DNA of 64,000 nucleotides from DASYKT01 sp035995185 (GCA_035995185.1 DASYKT010000042.1:1-64000); one strand, 5' to 3'. Shown: positions 35,061-43,594, counted from the first letter of the stretch. The notes: generated by a model from the sequence alone, not told the origin. Numbers and translations are program-made.

Positions 35061-36908
35061 TCAGTTCAAACTTTTCAATAAATTGGCTGCCGCGGCGCGG
35101 TCTTCCAGCGTCGTCTTGTCTTTGAAAGATGAGGTCAAATTCAAATACTCACGCACGGCACCCCGCGCGTCATCTTTCCTGCCAAGCTCTGCATAAAGCA
35201 TCCCCAACCGTAAAAAGACCGACTTAGCTTCGGGAAGCAATTCCGTACGGGCTTGCGCACGGACACTTTCCAGTTCCCGCAACGCTTCTTCTTTTTGGCC
35301 GCTCTGATACAAAACGATCGCCAGATTAGCGGTCAGCGAAGCGCCAAACATCGGCAGTTGTTTTCGCGCTTCCCTGAGCATCTCAACAGCCTCAACATAT
35401 TTTTTCTGGTCACTGTAGCTTATCGCCAGCGCTTCGTAAGTTTGATACAGAACGTAAAGCTCAAGTTTTTCCGGCGGGAGCTGCAGGATCGCTACCAGAT
35501 CTTTTTCAGCCTCGGCATATTTCTTTTTCAGCACCAGGTTTCGCCCGCGTCCCAGATAGCTGCGGGCCAGCGGCCGGTCGCTAAGCGATTCGGTATAAAC
35601 CTGGATCGCCTCATCTATCTTTCCTCTTTCCGACAACTCACTGCCGTACTGAGAGAGGGTGTCGGCGCCCCGGTCGACACGCGCGCTCCAGGACCAAAGC
35701 GCAAGTTCATTTGCCCAGGCAGTGTTGTAGGTAAACGTCTGAAAACAAAGCAGCAAGCTGATTACCGCGCCCGCCGTCAAAATATATTTTTCTTTTACAA
35801 AGCTTGCGGCCAACAGGGCCATCAACATTAGAATTCCCAGCAGCGGCAAATATAAATAACGGTCATGAACGAGCTGGCCCGGTGGAAAGAATCTCGCGTT
35901 CATCACCGGAACGAGCGGCAGGATAAACAACATGGCGGCGATCAGGGCGGTCTTTGAGCGGACAACATGACGGGCAAGATAATAGACCCCGCCCAACGCT
36001 GCCAGTGCGACGATCAGCGGCAAGACAAAATTCGTCACCTCGATCTGCGAAACCGTCTGCAGCGGGTAGTTGACGCTTAGCCAATACGGGAAAAATATTT
36101 GACGCAGGTAAAACACGAATATATGAGGCACGCTCAAAATAGCCTCGCCAAAACTTGCGGACCCGTCCGGAGGGCTGGAAAACATACCGAGGACAAAAAG
36201 CCGGCTGAAAAAATAGATGGCGGCGGCGGCGATAAAAGGGGCGATAAAAGAAAAAGTGCGGGCGTCAAAAAAAGAAATGTTCTTTTTCTTTTCTCCGTTA
36301 TAAAAAATCACGAAGTAGATGGGCAGGCATAGTATCCCGATCTCTTTTGCCCCCAGCGCGGCGGCATAGAGAAGCAGGGAAATGATCAGATCTTTCGTCT
36401 TACTTTTATCCGCATAATTTTGCGCGAACCAAAGCGAACCTAAGAACGCCAAAGCAAAAAGCAGGTCCGGTGAGCCCGAAACCCAGGCCACTGATTCGAC
36501 ATGAACGGGATGAACCGCAAAGATCAACGCGACGGCGCAGGCGATCATCGGCGTTATTGCCCAACGCCGCATCAGAAAATACGAAAGCACACAGACGCCG
36601 GTGTGCAGCAGCAGATTCATGATATGCCAGCCGTAGGGATTCGCGCCAAAGAGCCTGAAATTCAGGATATGCCATAGCGTAAAAGTCGGCCGCCAATAAT
36701 TGCTCGCCGCTGCGGTCCCATAGGCTTTAAATGCCCAGACATCTGAAGTCAGCGCTTTCCAGATCAGTGAATCGTCTTGAATTAATGGGTTGCGGACGAT
36801 CTGCCGCAGGTCGTCGTAGACAAATTCACCGCCGAGTGAGTTGGCAAAAGCCAGCAGGCAAACCGCTACTATTGGAATGATCCATTTCAGCTCATCACGA
36901 AATTTCAT
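35061..36908 (-). CDS. TMTC-like membrane glycosyltransferase with TPR tail
   Basis: A 615-residue protein with about ten membrane helices in the first 410 residues and TPR-type repeats in the last 200. The first periplasmic loop has the acidic FVYDDLRQI motif of GT-C mannosyltransferases, and helix phrases HILNFRLFG and VHPVHVESVAWVSG are hallmarks of TMTC/Pmt-like proteins. It probably transfers a sugar from a lipid carrier to exported proteins. The TPR part (KYAEAEKDLVAILQLPPEKLE and others) may bind the substrate. It is preceded on the same strand by an enoyl-CoA hydratase-like gene. Confidence 0.82.
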   Translation of the reverse strand: MKFRDELKWIIPIVAVCLLAFANSLGGEFVYDDLRQIVRNPLIQDDSLIWKALTSDVWAFKAYGTAAASNYWRPTFTLWHILNFRLFGANPYGWHIMNLLLHTGVCVLSYFLMRRWAITPMIACAVALIFAVHPVHVESVAWVSGSPDLLFALAFLGSLWFAQNYADKSKTKDLIISLLLYAAALGAKEIGILCLPIYFVIFYNGEKKKNISFFDARTFSFIAPFIAAAAIYFFSRLFVLGMFSSPPDGSASFGEAILSVPHIFVFYLRQIFFPYWLSVNYPLQTVSQIEVTNFVLPLIVALAALGGVYYLARHVVRSKTALIAAMLFILPLVPVMNARFFPPGQLVHDRYLYLPLLGILMLMALLAASFVKEKYILTAGAVISLLLCFQTFTYNTAWANELALWSWSARVDRGADTLSQYGSELSERGKIDEAIQVYTESLSDRPLARSYLGRGRNLVLKKKYAEAEKDLVAILQLPPEKLELYVLYQTYEALAISYSDQKKYVEAVEMLREARKQLPMFGASLTANLAIVLYQSGQKEEALRELESVRAQARTELLPEAKSVFLRLGMLYAELGRKDDARGAVREYLNLTSSFKDKTTLEDRAAAANLLKSLN

Positions 36909-36927
36909 AAAAGGCTAAATGAGTTTA

Positions 36928-37530
36928 TTAATTTTCGGCGAGTTCGGCAATTTCCTGGCGGAAGTTTTCCGAGATCTTATCGATGAGGCCCATTTGCAGC
37001 GCTTCGTCCGCGGTAACCTGCCGCGCGGTCAAAAACATTTCCAACGCTTTTGCTTCACCGATCAATCGCGGCAGCCGCTGCGTTCCGCCCCAGCCGGTAA
37101 TTATTCCCAGGCTCACGCCCGGATGGCAAAACACGGCATTCGGCGAAGCGATCCGCACATCACAGGCCAGAGCTAGATCAAGAGCGCCGCCAAAACAATA
37201 TCCGTTAACGGCGGCGATGGTTTTTTGCCTCGCATGCGCGATCTTGTTCATCAGCGACTGTCCCATAAAAGCCAACGCCGGGGCCAGTTCCGCGGTCACC
37301 CCGGCGATCTCGTTCAAATTGGCTCCGGAGGCAAAGACGTCATTCTTTCCGGTAAAAACGATATTGGCCATTTGCTGGGTTACGGCGTTGTCCATCACGC
37401 CGTGCAGAAATTGCAGCACTGACACGGAAAGAGGGTTGCGTATCTCAGGCTGCACAAACTTGACGTACAGGCCTTCGCCTTCCCGGAATACCAGGGTAAC
37501 CAGCAGTTTGTTGTTTTTATCTCTTAGCAA
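36928..37530 (-). CDS. Short enoyl-CoA hydratase/isomerase family protein
   Basis: A 200-residue crotonase-fold protein, shorter than the usual 255-260. The oxyanion parts FASGANLNEIAG and NGYCFGGALDLALACD are present. The first classical glutamate position is Gly (CHPGVSLG), while the second is Glu (LEMFLTAR). The C-terminal helical region stops early at ISENFRQEIAELAEN. It may be an isomerase or a hydrolase relative rather than a true hydratase. It sits just downstream of the B12-binding subunit on the same strand. Confidence 0.8.
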   Translation of the reverse strand: MLRDKNNKLLVTLVFREGEGLYVKFVQPEIRNPLSVSVLQFLHGVMDNAVTQQMANIVFTGKNDVFASGANLNEIAGVTAELAPALAFMGQSLMNKIAHARQKTIAAVNGYCFGGALDLALACDVRIASPNAVFCHPGVSLGIITGWGGTQRLPRLIGEAKALEMFLTARQVTADEALQMGLIDKISENFRQEIAELAEN

Positions 37531-37590
37531 AAGCTCTTAACAAAAGGGGCGCAAAGGTTAGCAGCGCATCGGCGGCAAACTCGTCCGGGG

Positions 37591-37995
37591 CTATTTTTTG
37601 TCTTTTACATTCTCGCGCAGGAAAGTGACGATATCCTCGGTGGACGTGCCGGGAAGAAAAACTTCGGATATGCCGTTCTGTTTTAAGATCGGAATATCTT
37701 CCTGCGGTACGATGCCGCCAACCAGCACCAGGATGTCGTCCATGCCGTTGCTGCGCAGCAGTTCAACGATCCGCGGGCAGAGGGTGTTGTGCGCGCCGCT
37801 TAAGATCGAAATGCCTACCGCATCCACGTCCTCCTGCAGCGCGGCGGCGGCGATCATTTCCGGCGTTTGCCGCAGGCCGGTGTAAATAACTTCCATACCG
37901 GCGTCGCGCAAAGCGCGCGCGATAACTTTCGCGCCGCGGTCATGTCCGTCCAGCCCGGGTTTGGCTACCAATACTCGAATCTTTCTATCGGTCAT
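37591..37995 (-). CDS. B12-binding small subunit of an acyl-CoA mutase
   Basis: A 134-residue cobalamin-binding domain. The signature DGHDRG (D-x-H-x-x-G, with His as the lower cobalt ligand) is in KPGLDGHDRGAKVIA, followed by VGISILSGAHNT and LVLVGGIVPQEDIP. It is the C-terminal half of methylmalonyl-CoA mutase as a separate protein. Its partner, the catalytic subunit, is encoded at 41467 on the same strand, 3.4 kb upstream. Confidence 0.93.
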   Translation of the reverse strand: MTDRKIRVLVAKPGLDGHDRGAKVIARALRDAGMEVIYTGLRQTPEMIAAAALQEDVDAVGISILSGAHNTLCPRIVELLRSNGMDDILVLVGGIVPQEDIPILKQNGISEVFLPGTSTEDIVTFLRENVKDKK

Positions 37996-38010
37996 AAACT
38001 ACCAATTATA

Positions 38011-38745
38011 TTAGCGAACGAACTGCGCAAACAAGCTGCCCTGTTTGATATATGGTTTTAGCTCTGCCCAGGTGAAAAAATACCGCCCTTCGGGTTCCAT
38101 CGCCTGGATCACATGGGGAAAGCCGTAGTCGTACCAAAAAGTCACGCCTTTGTCGCTGACAGAGAACTCTTTCAGGCCCTCGGCGGTAAAGTCGGCACTC
38201 TCAAATAGATTTTCCGGGCTCTCGGCATCCGGTTCTTCTTTTTTGATATCGGTCAGGCCCTGCTTGATCTCCGCCTGTTGTTTTACTTTTGCTTTGGCGG
38301 CCAGCCCGTTCAGGCTGGTGAACACATCCTGCGGCAGAACACGGTTTCCGGTTTTGATGTTTACCACCACAGGTTTGGTTGATCCGTCGGGATAAGCGCC
38401 GCTGCCATCGATCGTAAGGCTGACGCCGAGAATTCCTCGTTTGTTATAGTCAACGTCAAAGCTCGCTTCTTCCAGCCACTGGATCTCTTTGATCTCTTCC
38501 TGCACGCTGAAGTCGAAATTCTTTTCGTAGCCGATCGTGGTTTCGATCTTTTTTGCCAGCGCCGCCGCAACGCCCTTAACCTTTGGCCGAATGACCGAAA
38601 ACGTCTTTTTATAAGGCGTGATAGGTTTTGGCCGGCGGTAGGTCGATCTTACCGGAGTAACCGTGATCGTTTGGGCCGAAATTGCGGTTGCGATCGGAAA
38701 TAAAGCTAGCAGAAGCAGGACAGCAGTACGCAAACTTTTTTTCAT
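38011..38745 (-). CDS. Secreted DUF3298-like protein
   Basis: A 244-residue exported protein with a signal peptide ending TAISAQT. The mature part has two alternating alpha/beta regions. The phrase GAYPDGSTKPVVVNIKTGNR followed by the end region TFWYDYGFPHVIQAMEPEGRYFFTWAELKPYI is the pattern of DUF3298 domains, also found in RsiV-type proteins that bind lysozyme. ATG 38745 starts the signal peptide; an ATG 3 codons upstream is equally possible. Confidence 0.65.
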   Translation of the reverse strand: MKKSLRTAVLLLLALFPIATAISAQTITVTPVRSTYRRPKPITPYKKTFSVIRPKVKGVAAALAKKIETTIGYEKNFDFSVQEEIKEIQWLEEASFDVDYNKRGILGVSLTIDGSGAYPDGSTKPVVVNIKTGNRVLPQDVFTSLNGLAAKAKVKQQAEIKQGLTDIKKEEPDAESPENLFESADFTAEGLKEFSVSDKGVTFWYDYGFPHVIQAMEPEGRYFFTWAELKPYIKQGSLFAQFVR

Positions 38746-38758
38746 AGGATACATTTCG

Positions 38759-39589
38759 TTATTTCTCAATGAAATCCATATTAGGCGAGGCAAAGATACA
38801 GCGCAATTTGCCGAATAAGGTTTTTCTTTCTTTCATCGCTTCCCACATCTCAACCCAGGCGTGCGTATTTATCCACACCCAGTTAAAACTTTTGATCGGT
38901 TTGATGATGCCGTAGCGCGGTTCTTCGGTCTCTTGCTGAAACGAGCCGAACATTCTGTCCCAGACGATAAAAACCCCGGCATAATTTTTATCCAGATAGA
39001 TCGGATTTACCGCATGGTGCACCCGGTGGTGCGAAGGCGTGTTCAATACATATTCCAGCGGGCCGAGAGTTTTGACGAACGGCGTGTGTATCCAATACTG
39101 GTAGATCAGATTAAAACCGTGGACCGTTACGAAAGCCCAAAGCGGAAAGCCGGCAAATCCCAGCGGAATGTAGAAGACCCAATTCAACAGATTGCCGAAC
39201 CAACTCTGCCGCACGGCCACGCTCAGATTAAAATGCTCGCTGGAGTGATGGACGACGTGCAGATTCCATAGCAGGCGCGATTCGTGGCTCATACGATGAA
39301 ACCAGTAATAGGCAAAATCGTCGCCGAGCACCAGGATGAGCCACGGCCACCAGGTGGTCATCGGCATTTTATACGGCGCCAGATCGTAAAACAGAGTGTA
39401 AAAGAAAGTCAGAATAATACCGAACAAAGCGCCAAATGCCGCGCTGACAAAACCCAGCGCAATATTCGTCCACATATCGCGCCGCGAGTATTTCTCAGAC
39501 CTCTTCCGCCAGTCATACCAAGCCTCGATCGCGATAGTCAGCGCGAAGATCGGAATGGCAATATCCTGCGGTTTGAAAAGTAACTCCAT
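38759..39589 (-). CDS. Sterol desaturase/fatty-acid hydroxylase family protein (copy 1)
   Basis: A 276-residue integral membrane di-iron oxygenase. Its His clusters are YWFHRMSHE, HVVHHSSEHFN and PSHHRVHHAVN; these bind two iron atoms and activate oxygen. Four or so membrane helices are seen (IFALTIAIEAW, WTNIALGFVSAAFG and others). The family hydroxylates or cleaves lipid chains, including sterols, fatty acids and alkylglycerol ethers. It is paralogous to 40064-40873, with many identical phrases. It ends close to the DUF3298-like gene and precedes it on the minus strand. Confidence 0.9.
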   Translation of the reverse strand: MELLFKPQDIAIPIFALTIAIEAWYDWRKRSEKYSRRDMWTNIALGFVSAAFGALFGIILTFFYTLFYDLAPYKMPMTTWWPWLILVLGDDFAYYWFHRMSHESRLLWNLHVVHHSSEHFNLSVAVRQSWFGNLLNWVFYIPLGFAGFPLWAFVTVHGFNLIYQYWIHTPFVKTLGPLEYVLNTPSHHRVHHAVNPIYLDKNYAGVFIVWDRMFGSFQQETEEPRYGIIKPIKSFNWVWINTHAWVEMWEAMKERKTLFGKLRCIFASPNMDFIEK

Positions 39590-39612
39590 CTTGTTTTGAT
39601 TATAACCAATAA

Positions 39613-39963
39613 TCAGCGCAGTTTTTGACTTAATATACTGAGCATCTTTTTAATTTCAATTAACTCAGAGTTTATTTGGCCGTGGTTGGCTTCGTTTAAC
39701 ATTTCAAGATCAAAAGCCATGAGCGCATAATATTCAAGTCTATTCGCAAAAGCCAGCGCCACGGACAAACTTTTCTTAAACTCCGTATCAGACGATTTAC
39801 CGCAACCTTCGGAGATATAAGCAGGGATCTCAACGCTTGTTTTTCTTAACGAATTTCGTAATCCGAAAAGCTCTTCTCGCGGAAACTCCGAGGTCGTCCT
39901 GTAGATCAACAAAGCTAGCTCATGGGCCTTTTGCCAAACTTTTAAGTTTCTAAAATCCTGCAT
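39613..39963 (-). CDS. Four-helix-bundle protein (S23/IVP family)
   Basis: A 116-residue protein of the 23S-rRNA-intervening-sequence family. It starts MQDFRNLKVWQKAHELALLIY and contains FPREELFGLRNSLRKTSVEIPA in two parts, with an acidic-to-basic helical remainder. Such proteins occur as free-standing genes in many environmental genomes; in other settings they assist diversity-generating retroelements. No reverse transcriptase or template repeat is present here. It separates the two sterol-desaturase-family genes. Confidence 0.88.
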   Translation of the reverse strand: MQDFRNLKVWQKAHELALLIYRTTSEFPREELFGLRNSLRKTSVEIPAYISEGCGKSSDTEFKKSLSVALAFANRLEYYALMAFDLEMLNEANHGQINSELIEIKKMLSILSQKLR

Positions 39964-39986
39964 AAAGTAATATGGGGGTAAGAAAG

Positions 39987-40018
39987 AGCTAACAGCTATA
40001 AGCTAATAGCTGTTAGCT
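39987..40018. repeat. AGCTAACAGCTAT inverted repeat
   Basis: AGCTAACAGCTAT (39987-39999) is perfectly inverted at 40006-40018 around a 6-base loop, with TTTTTCTTTT after it. It is closely related to the palindrome at 6925-6940. It lies just before the four-helix-bundle gene on its own strand. Confidence 0.8.
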
Positions 40019-40063
40019 TTTTCTTTTACTTCATCATGATAATTTTGTAAAAATCTCTGCCGA

Positions 40064-40873
40064 TTATAACATGTCCGGGGAGCCGAAAATGCATTTTAAC
40101 TTTCCGTATACGGATCGCCGGATCTTTACGGCCGCGAGCATTTCCGCCCAGCCGTGTAGATTGACCCAGATGCAATTAGAGCTTTTTACCGGGCGGATCA
40201 CGCCATAACGCGGCGTTTCGGTTTCCGGAACGAATGAGCCGAATATCCTGTCCCAGATTATTAAAACTCCGCCATAATTTTTGTCCAGGTAAATATCGTT
40301 CACGCCATGATGAGCGCGGTGGTGCGAGGGTGTGTTCAAAACGTATTCCAGCCAGCCGAGCCGCTTGATAAAGCGGGTGTGGATCCAGGATTGATAAGTC
40401 AGATTAAAACCGTGCACTATCACATACATCCAGAGAGGAAACCCCAGTAGAGCGAGCGGCGCATAGGTTACCCAGTGCAGCGCGTTGCCGAACCAGTTTT
40501 GCCTCAAAGCGACGCTGATATTGAAATGCTCGCTGGAGTGATGTACCACGTGAAAATTCCAAAAGATACGATGTTCGTGGCAAAGGCGGTGTATCCAGTA
40601 ATCGATCAGATCGTCGATCAGGAAAAGCAGGACCCAGCTCCACCAAATATAGGGAGGCATTTTGAAGGGCGAGAGTTCATACAGCCAAAGGAAAAAAGAT
40701 ATCGTCAGGAAACCGAAAGCGATGCCGATACCTGTGCTGATCAGGCCGATCAGCAGATTAATGCGAGTGTCTTCAAGCTCATATTCACCCGTTCGGGTAT
40801 AACGGTCGTAGAGAAACTCCAGACTCAGCAGAAGAGGGAAGGATAGTACCAGGATAATTGTGGAAGTTATCAT
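40064..40873 (-). CDS. Sterol desaturase/fatty-acid hydroxylase family protein (copy 2)
   Basis: A 269-residue membrane di-iron oxygenase with the same His clusters as copy 1: YWIHRLCHEHR, HVVHHSSEHFN and PSHHRAHHGVN. Copies 1 and 2 also share the end pattern around KLKCIFGSP/KLRCIFASP, which points to duplication. Substrates are probably lipids; alkylglycerol monooxygenase-like or fatty-acid hydroxylase activity are both possible. The gap to copy 1 holds a four-helix-bundle gene and a palindromic repeat. Confidence 0.9.
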   Translation of the reverse strand: MITSTIILVLSFPLLLSLEFLYDRYTRTGEYELEDTRINLLIGLISTGIGIAFGFLTISFFLWLYELSPFKMPPYIWWSWVLLFLIDDLIDYWIHRLCHEHRIFWNFHVVHHSSEHFNISVALRQNWFGNALHWVTYAPLALLGFPLWMYVIVHGFNLTYQSWIHTRFIKRLGWLEYVLNTPSHHRAHHGVNDIYLDKNYGGVLIIWDRIFGSFVPETETPRYGVIRPVKSSNCIWVNLHGWAEMLAAVKIRRSVYGKLKCIFGSPDML

Positions 40874-40981
40874 CCGAAGATAATAACATCAAAATATGCC
40901 ATTAAACTTCAGTTTTTTTATGAAAGAATAGGCCTATTATTTAGAGTCTGGTCGATCATTAATCTCAGCTCGAAGAAGTTA

Positions 40982-41209
40982 TTATTTTCTAAGGAGTTCG
41001 ATAAACTCTTCAACCGAAAGTCCTGAATTGCGGATCAGAGCGCGAAGTGTGCCGGTGGAAAGTTCTTTATGTTGCGGGATAGAGAGATTGACGCGAATAT
41101 TCAGTTTGGTCATAACCAGATGACTGCCAATTTGGCCTACTTTTATCCAGCCGGCCTTTTGAAAAGCTTTGACAGCTTCTTTACCGGAAATATTTCCTAG
41201 TTTACCCAT
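40982..41209 (-). CDS. hicA: HicA-type mRNA interferase toxin
   Basis: A 75-residue HicA protein with the double-stranded-RNA-binding-like fold. The catalytic His is in IGSHLVMTK, following GWIKVGQ. The C-terminal half (VNLSIPQHKELSTGTLRALIRNSG in parts) is typical. HicA cleaves mRNA and is neutralised by HicB, encoded immediately upstream (7-base gap). Antitoxin-before-toxin order is one of the two arrangements known. Confidence 0.9.
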   Translation of the reverse strand: MGKLGNISGKEAVKAFQKAGWIKVGQIGSHLVMTKLNIRVNLSIPQHKELSTGTLRALIRNSGLSVEEFIELLRK

Positions 41210-41216
41210 TTTTTGA

Positions 41217-41426
41217 TCAAATGGTCACTAAAATTGGTTCGCTTGCTTTTGGGAGCGCCGCGACGGCTTTTTGGTCTTCGGCCCACAGCCAGGCCGTAAT
41301 GGCTTCTTTTACATTTTCTAAAGCTTCAGCTTCAGTTTTTCCCTGCGATACACAACCGGGGAGAGAAGGACATTCTGCCACTATCCATCCGTCTTCTGCT
41401 TTTTCCAGGACAACGTGAAAAATCAT
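41217..41426 (-). CDS. hicB: HicB-type antitoxin
   Basis: A 69-residue partial-RNase-H-fold antitoxin: FHVVLEKAEDGWIVAECPSL, then PGCVSQGKTEAEALENVKEAI. It lacks the C-terminal DNA-binding helix-turn-helix or ribbon found in longer HicB proteins, so it may rely on the toxin complex or another factor for autoregulation. It is the first gene of the pair. Confidence 0.9.
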   Translation of the reverse strand: MIFHVVLEKAEDGWIVAECPSLPGCVSQGKTEAEALENVKEAITAWLWAEDQKAVAALPKASEPILVTI

Positions 41427-41466
41427 TTAATCGACCTCGTCAGACGAATTATAGCATGGCCTTTTA

Positions 41467-43161
41467 TTAAAACGCCGGTTCTTCGTATATACCGTAAACG
41501 TCCCGCAAGGCAGTGCTTATTTCTTCAATAGTTGCATAAACCCTGACGGCATTAATTGTTGCAGGCATTAGGTTTTCATTTTTTACAGAAGCTTGTTTGA
41601 GAGCTTCCAAAGCGTTCACCACGGCGCCGTTGTCACGTGTCGATTTGACTCGTTCCAGCCTTTCGACCTGGTGATCGCGCACGCCTTCATCAATAACGAG
41701 CGTTTCCACCCGTGAGAATTCATTTTCCATCGCGTATTTGTTGACGCCGACAATGGTCTGCTCGTTGCGTTCGAGGGACTTTTGATACTGGTAGGCTGAC
41801 TCCTGTATCTCGCGCTGCGGGAAACCGGCTTCGATGGCTTCGACCATTCCGCCAAAGCTGTCGATCTTGTCAAAATAATCGAAACAGCCTTCTTCCATCT
41901 TTTTGGTCAGCGATTCCAGATACCAGCTTCCGCCGAGCGGATCGACGGTATTTATCACACCGGTTTCCTCGGCGATGATCTGCTGGGTGCGCAGCGCGAT
42001 CAGCGCGGCCTGATCGGTCGGCAGCGCGAGCGCTTCGTCATAGGAGTCAGTATGCAGCGATTGCGTGCCGCCGAGAACGCCGGCCAGCGCCTGGATCGCC
42101 ACGCGGGCAATGTTATTGAGCGGCTGCTGCACGGTCAGGGAAACTCCGGCAGTCTGCGTGTGAAAACGCATCTGCATCGTGCGCGGGTCTTTCGCGCCAA
42201 AACGGTCGCGCATAGTTTTTGCCCAGACAATGCGGGCGGCGCGATACTTGGCGATCTCTTCAAAAAAGTCATTGTGCGCGTTAAAGAAAAATGAAATGCG
42301 CGGCACAAATTCATCTACGTTCATTCCGCGGTCAACGCCGTACTGAACGTATTCGACCCCGTCGCGCAAGGTGAAAGCCATCTCCTGCAGCGCGGTCGAG
42401 CCCGCTTCGCGAATGTGATAGCCGCTGACAGAGATCGGATTGTATTTCGGAACGTGTTTCGCGCAGTATTCGAAAGTATCGATGACCAGTTTCATCGCCG
42501 GCTTGATCGGATAGATCCATTCTTTCTGCGCGATATATTCTTTGAGAATGTCGTTTTGCAGCGTGCCGGAAATTTTCTTAAAGTCCGCGCCTTGTTTTTC
42601 CGCCACGACGAGGTACATCGCCAGCAGTATCCAGGCCGGGGCGTTGATGGTTTGCGAAACCGTCACGTCTTCGAGCGAGATGCCGTCAAACAGCACCTCA
42701 AAATCCGCCAGGGAAGAGACCGCCACACCGCATTTGCCGACCTCGCCTTCGGACATCGGCGAATCCGCGTCTAGACCCATCAGGGCCGGCAGGTCGTAAG
42801 CGACCGAAAGGCCGGTTTGTCCCTGCGCCATTAAATATTTGAAACGGCGATTGGTTTCTTCGGGCGAAGAAAACCCGGCGAACTGGCGCATCGTCCAGAG
42901 TTTGCCGCGATAGCCGGTCGGGTGAATGCCGCGCGTGTAGGGAAATTCGCCGGGAAAACCGATGTCTTCCTTGGCGGTGATCCCTTCGGTGTCGACGCTG
43001 GTATACAGGCGGTCGACCGGCTCGAGTGAAACACCTTCGAACTTCGCTTTTCTCTCGGGCTTTTTATCGAGCACCGGCTGAAGGGTTTTTTCTTCCCAAC
43101 GCAATTTTTCTTCCTGCGCGGCGGTGATTATTTCAGGTTCGGCTATTTTTACTGTTGACAT
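41467..43161 (-). CDS. B12-dependent acyl-CoA mutase, large catalytic subunit
   Basis: A 564-residue TIM-barrel subunit of the methylmalonyl-CoA mutase family, without a B12-binding domain (supplied by 37591). Characteristic phrases are LWTMRQFAGFSSPEETN, GQTGLSVAYDLP, NDILKEYIAQKEWIYP, SVSGYHIREAGS and LGGTQSLHTDSYDEA. In methylmalonyl-CoA mutases an Arg precedes T/N-x-Y-I-Y-P and binds the substrate carboxylate (Arg207 of Propionibacterium). Here that position appears to be Gln, as reported for isobutyryl-CoA mutase. The substrate could therefore be isobutyryl-CoA or another acyl-CoA. The tyrosine in GYRGKLW is kept. Confidence 0.9.
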   Translation of the reverse strand: MSTVKIAEPEIITAAQEEKLRWEEKTLQPVLDKKPERKAKFEGVSLEPVDRLYTSVDTEGITAKEDIGFPGEFPYTRGIHPTGYRGKLWTMRQFAGFSSPEETNRRFKYLMAQGQTGLSVAYDLPALMGLDADSPMSEGEVGKCGVAVSSLADFEVLFDGISLEDVTVSQTINAPAWILLAMYLVVAEKQGADFKKISGTLQNDILKEYIAQKEWIYPIKPAMKLVIDTFEYCAKHVPKYNPISVSGYHIREAGSTALQEMAFTLRDGVEYVQYGVDRGMNVDEFVPRISFFFNAHNDFFEEIAKYRAARIVWAKTMRDRFGAKDPRTMQMRFHTQTAGVSLTVQQPLNNIARVAIQALAGVLGGTQSLHTDSYDEALALPTDQAALIALRTQQIIAEETGVINTVDPLGGSWYLESLTKKMEEGCFDYFDKIDSFGGMVEAIEAGFPQREIQESAYQYQKSLERNEQTIVGVNKYAMENEFSRVETLVIDEGVRDHQVERLERVKSTRDNGAVVNALEALKQASVKNENLMPATINAVRVYATIEEISTALRDVYGIYEEPAF

Positions 43162-43239
43162 CTTTTATCCTGGGTTTCGGTAATAGAAATATAATAAATG
43201 GAAATAACAATTTAACATATTTTGCCTCCAGTTACCGAG

Positions 43240-43450
43240 TCTGGAGAGTCCAGAGAGTCTGGAGAGTCGAGAGAGTCCAGAGAGCAGGAGAGTCGGTAGT
43301 ATATGGCGATCCGGAGATCTCAAGAGTTTTACCCAAGACGCTCTAAACGCTCTGGACTCTAAAGACTCAATAGACTCAATAGACTCAATAGACTCAATGG
43401 ACTCAATGGACTCAATGGACTCAATAGACTCAATGGACTCTAAAGACTGT
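43240..43450. repeat. Tandem GAGAGTC / GACTCAATA repeats
   Basis: At about 43240-43297 short units around GGAGAGTC/CAGAGAGTC repeat; at about 43356-43440 units of the 10-mer GACTCAATAG/GACTCAATGG repeat nine or so times. The second array reads GAGTC when complemented, so the two arms can pair imperfectly into a long hairpin around the centre. No ORF is convincing within. This fills the 433-base gap between the mutase gene and the FtsB-like gene. Confidence 0.85.
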
Positions 43451-43594
43451 TTAAAAAGAGGAAACGGCCCAGCTTGTTAGCTGGACCGCGAAAGTTCGGA
43501 AGGAAGCCGGAAGGTTTGCGGAGCGATGATTTTTGGCGGATCTAAGTAGGCAGGCACTACTTAAGTGTCAGCACAATAAAGCCCTCCGCTGGTT

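Noticed and set aside
39613..39963. Diversity-generating retroelement accessory protein (Avd)
   Set aside because: The family is related, but no reverse transcriptase, template repeat or variable repeat is seen around it.
43350..43450. Possible CRISPR array
   Set aside because: The units are 10-base tandem repeats without unique spacers, and no cas gene is near.
43162..43594. Cobalamin riboswitch before the mutase gene
   Set aside because: The region is filled by tandem repeats, and no B12-box-like conserved sequence was found.
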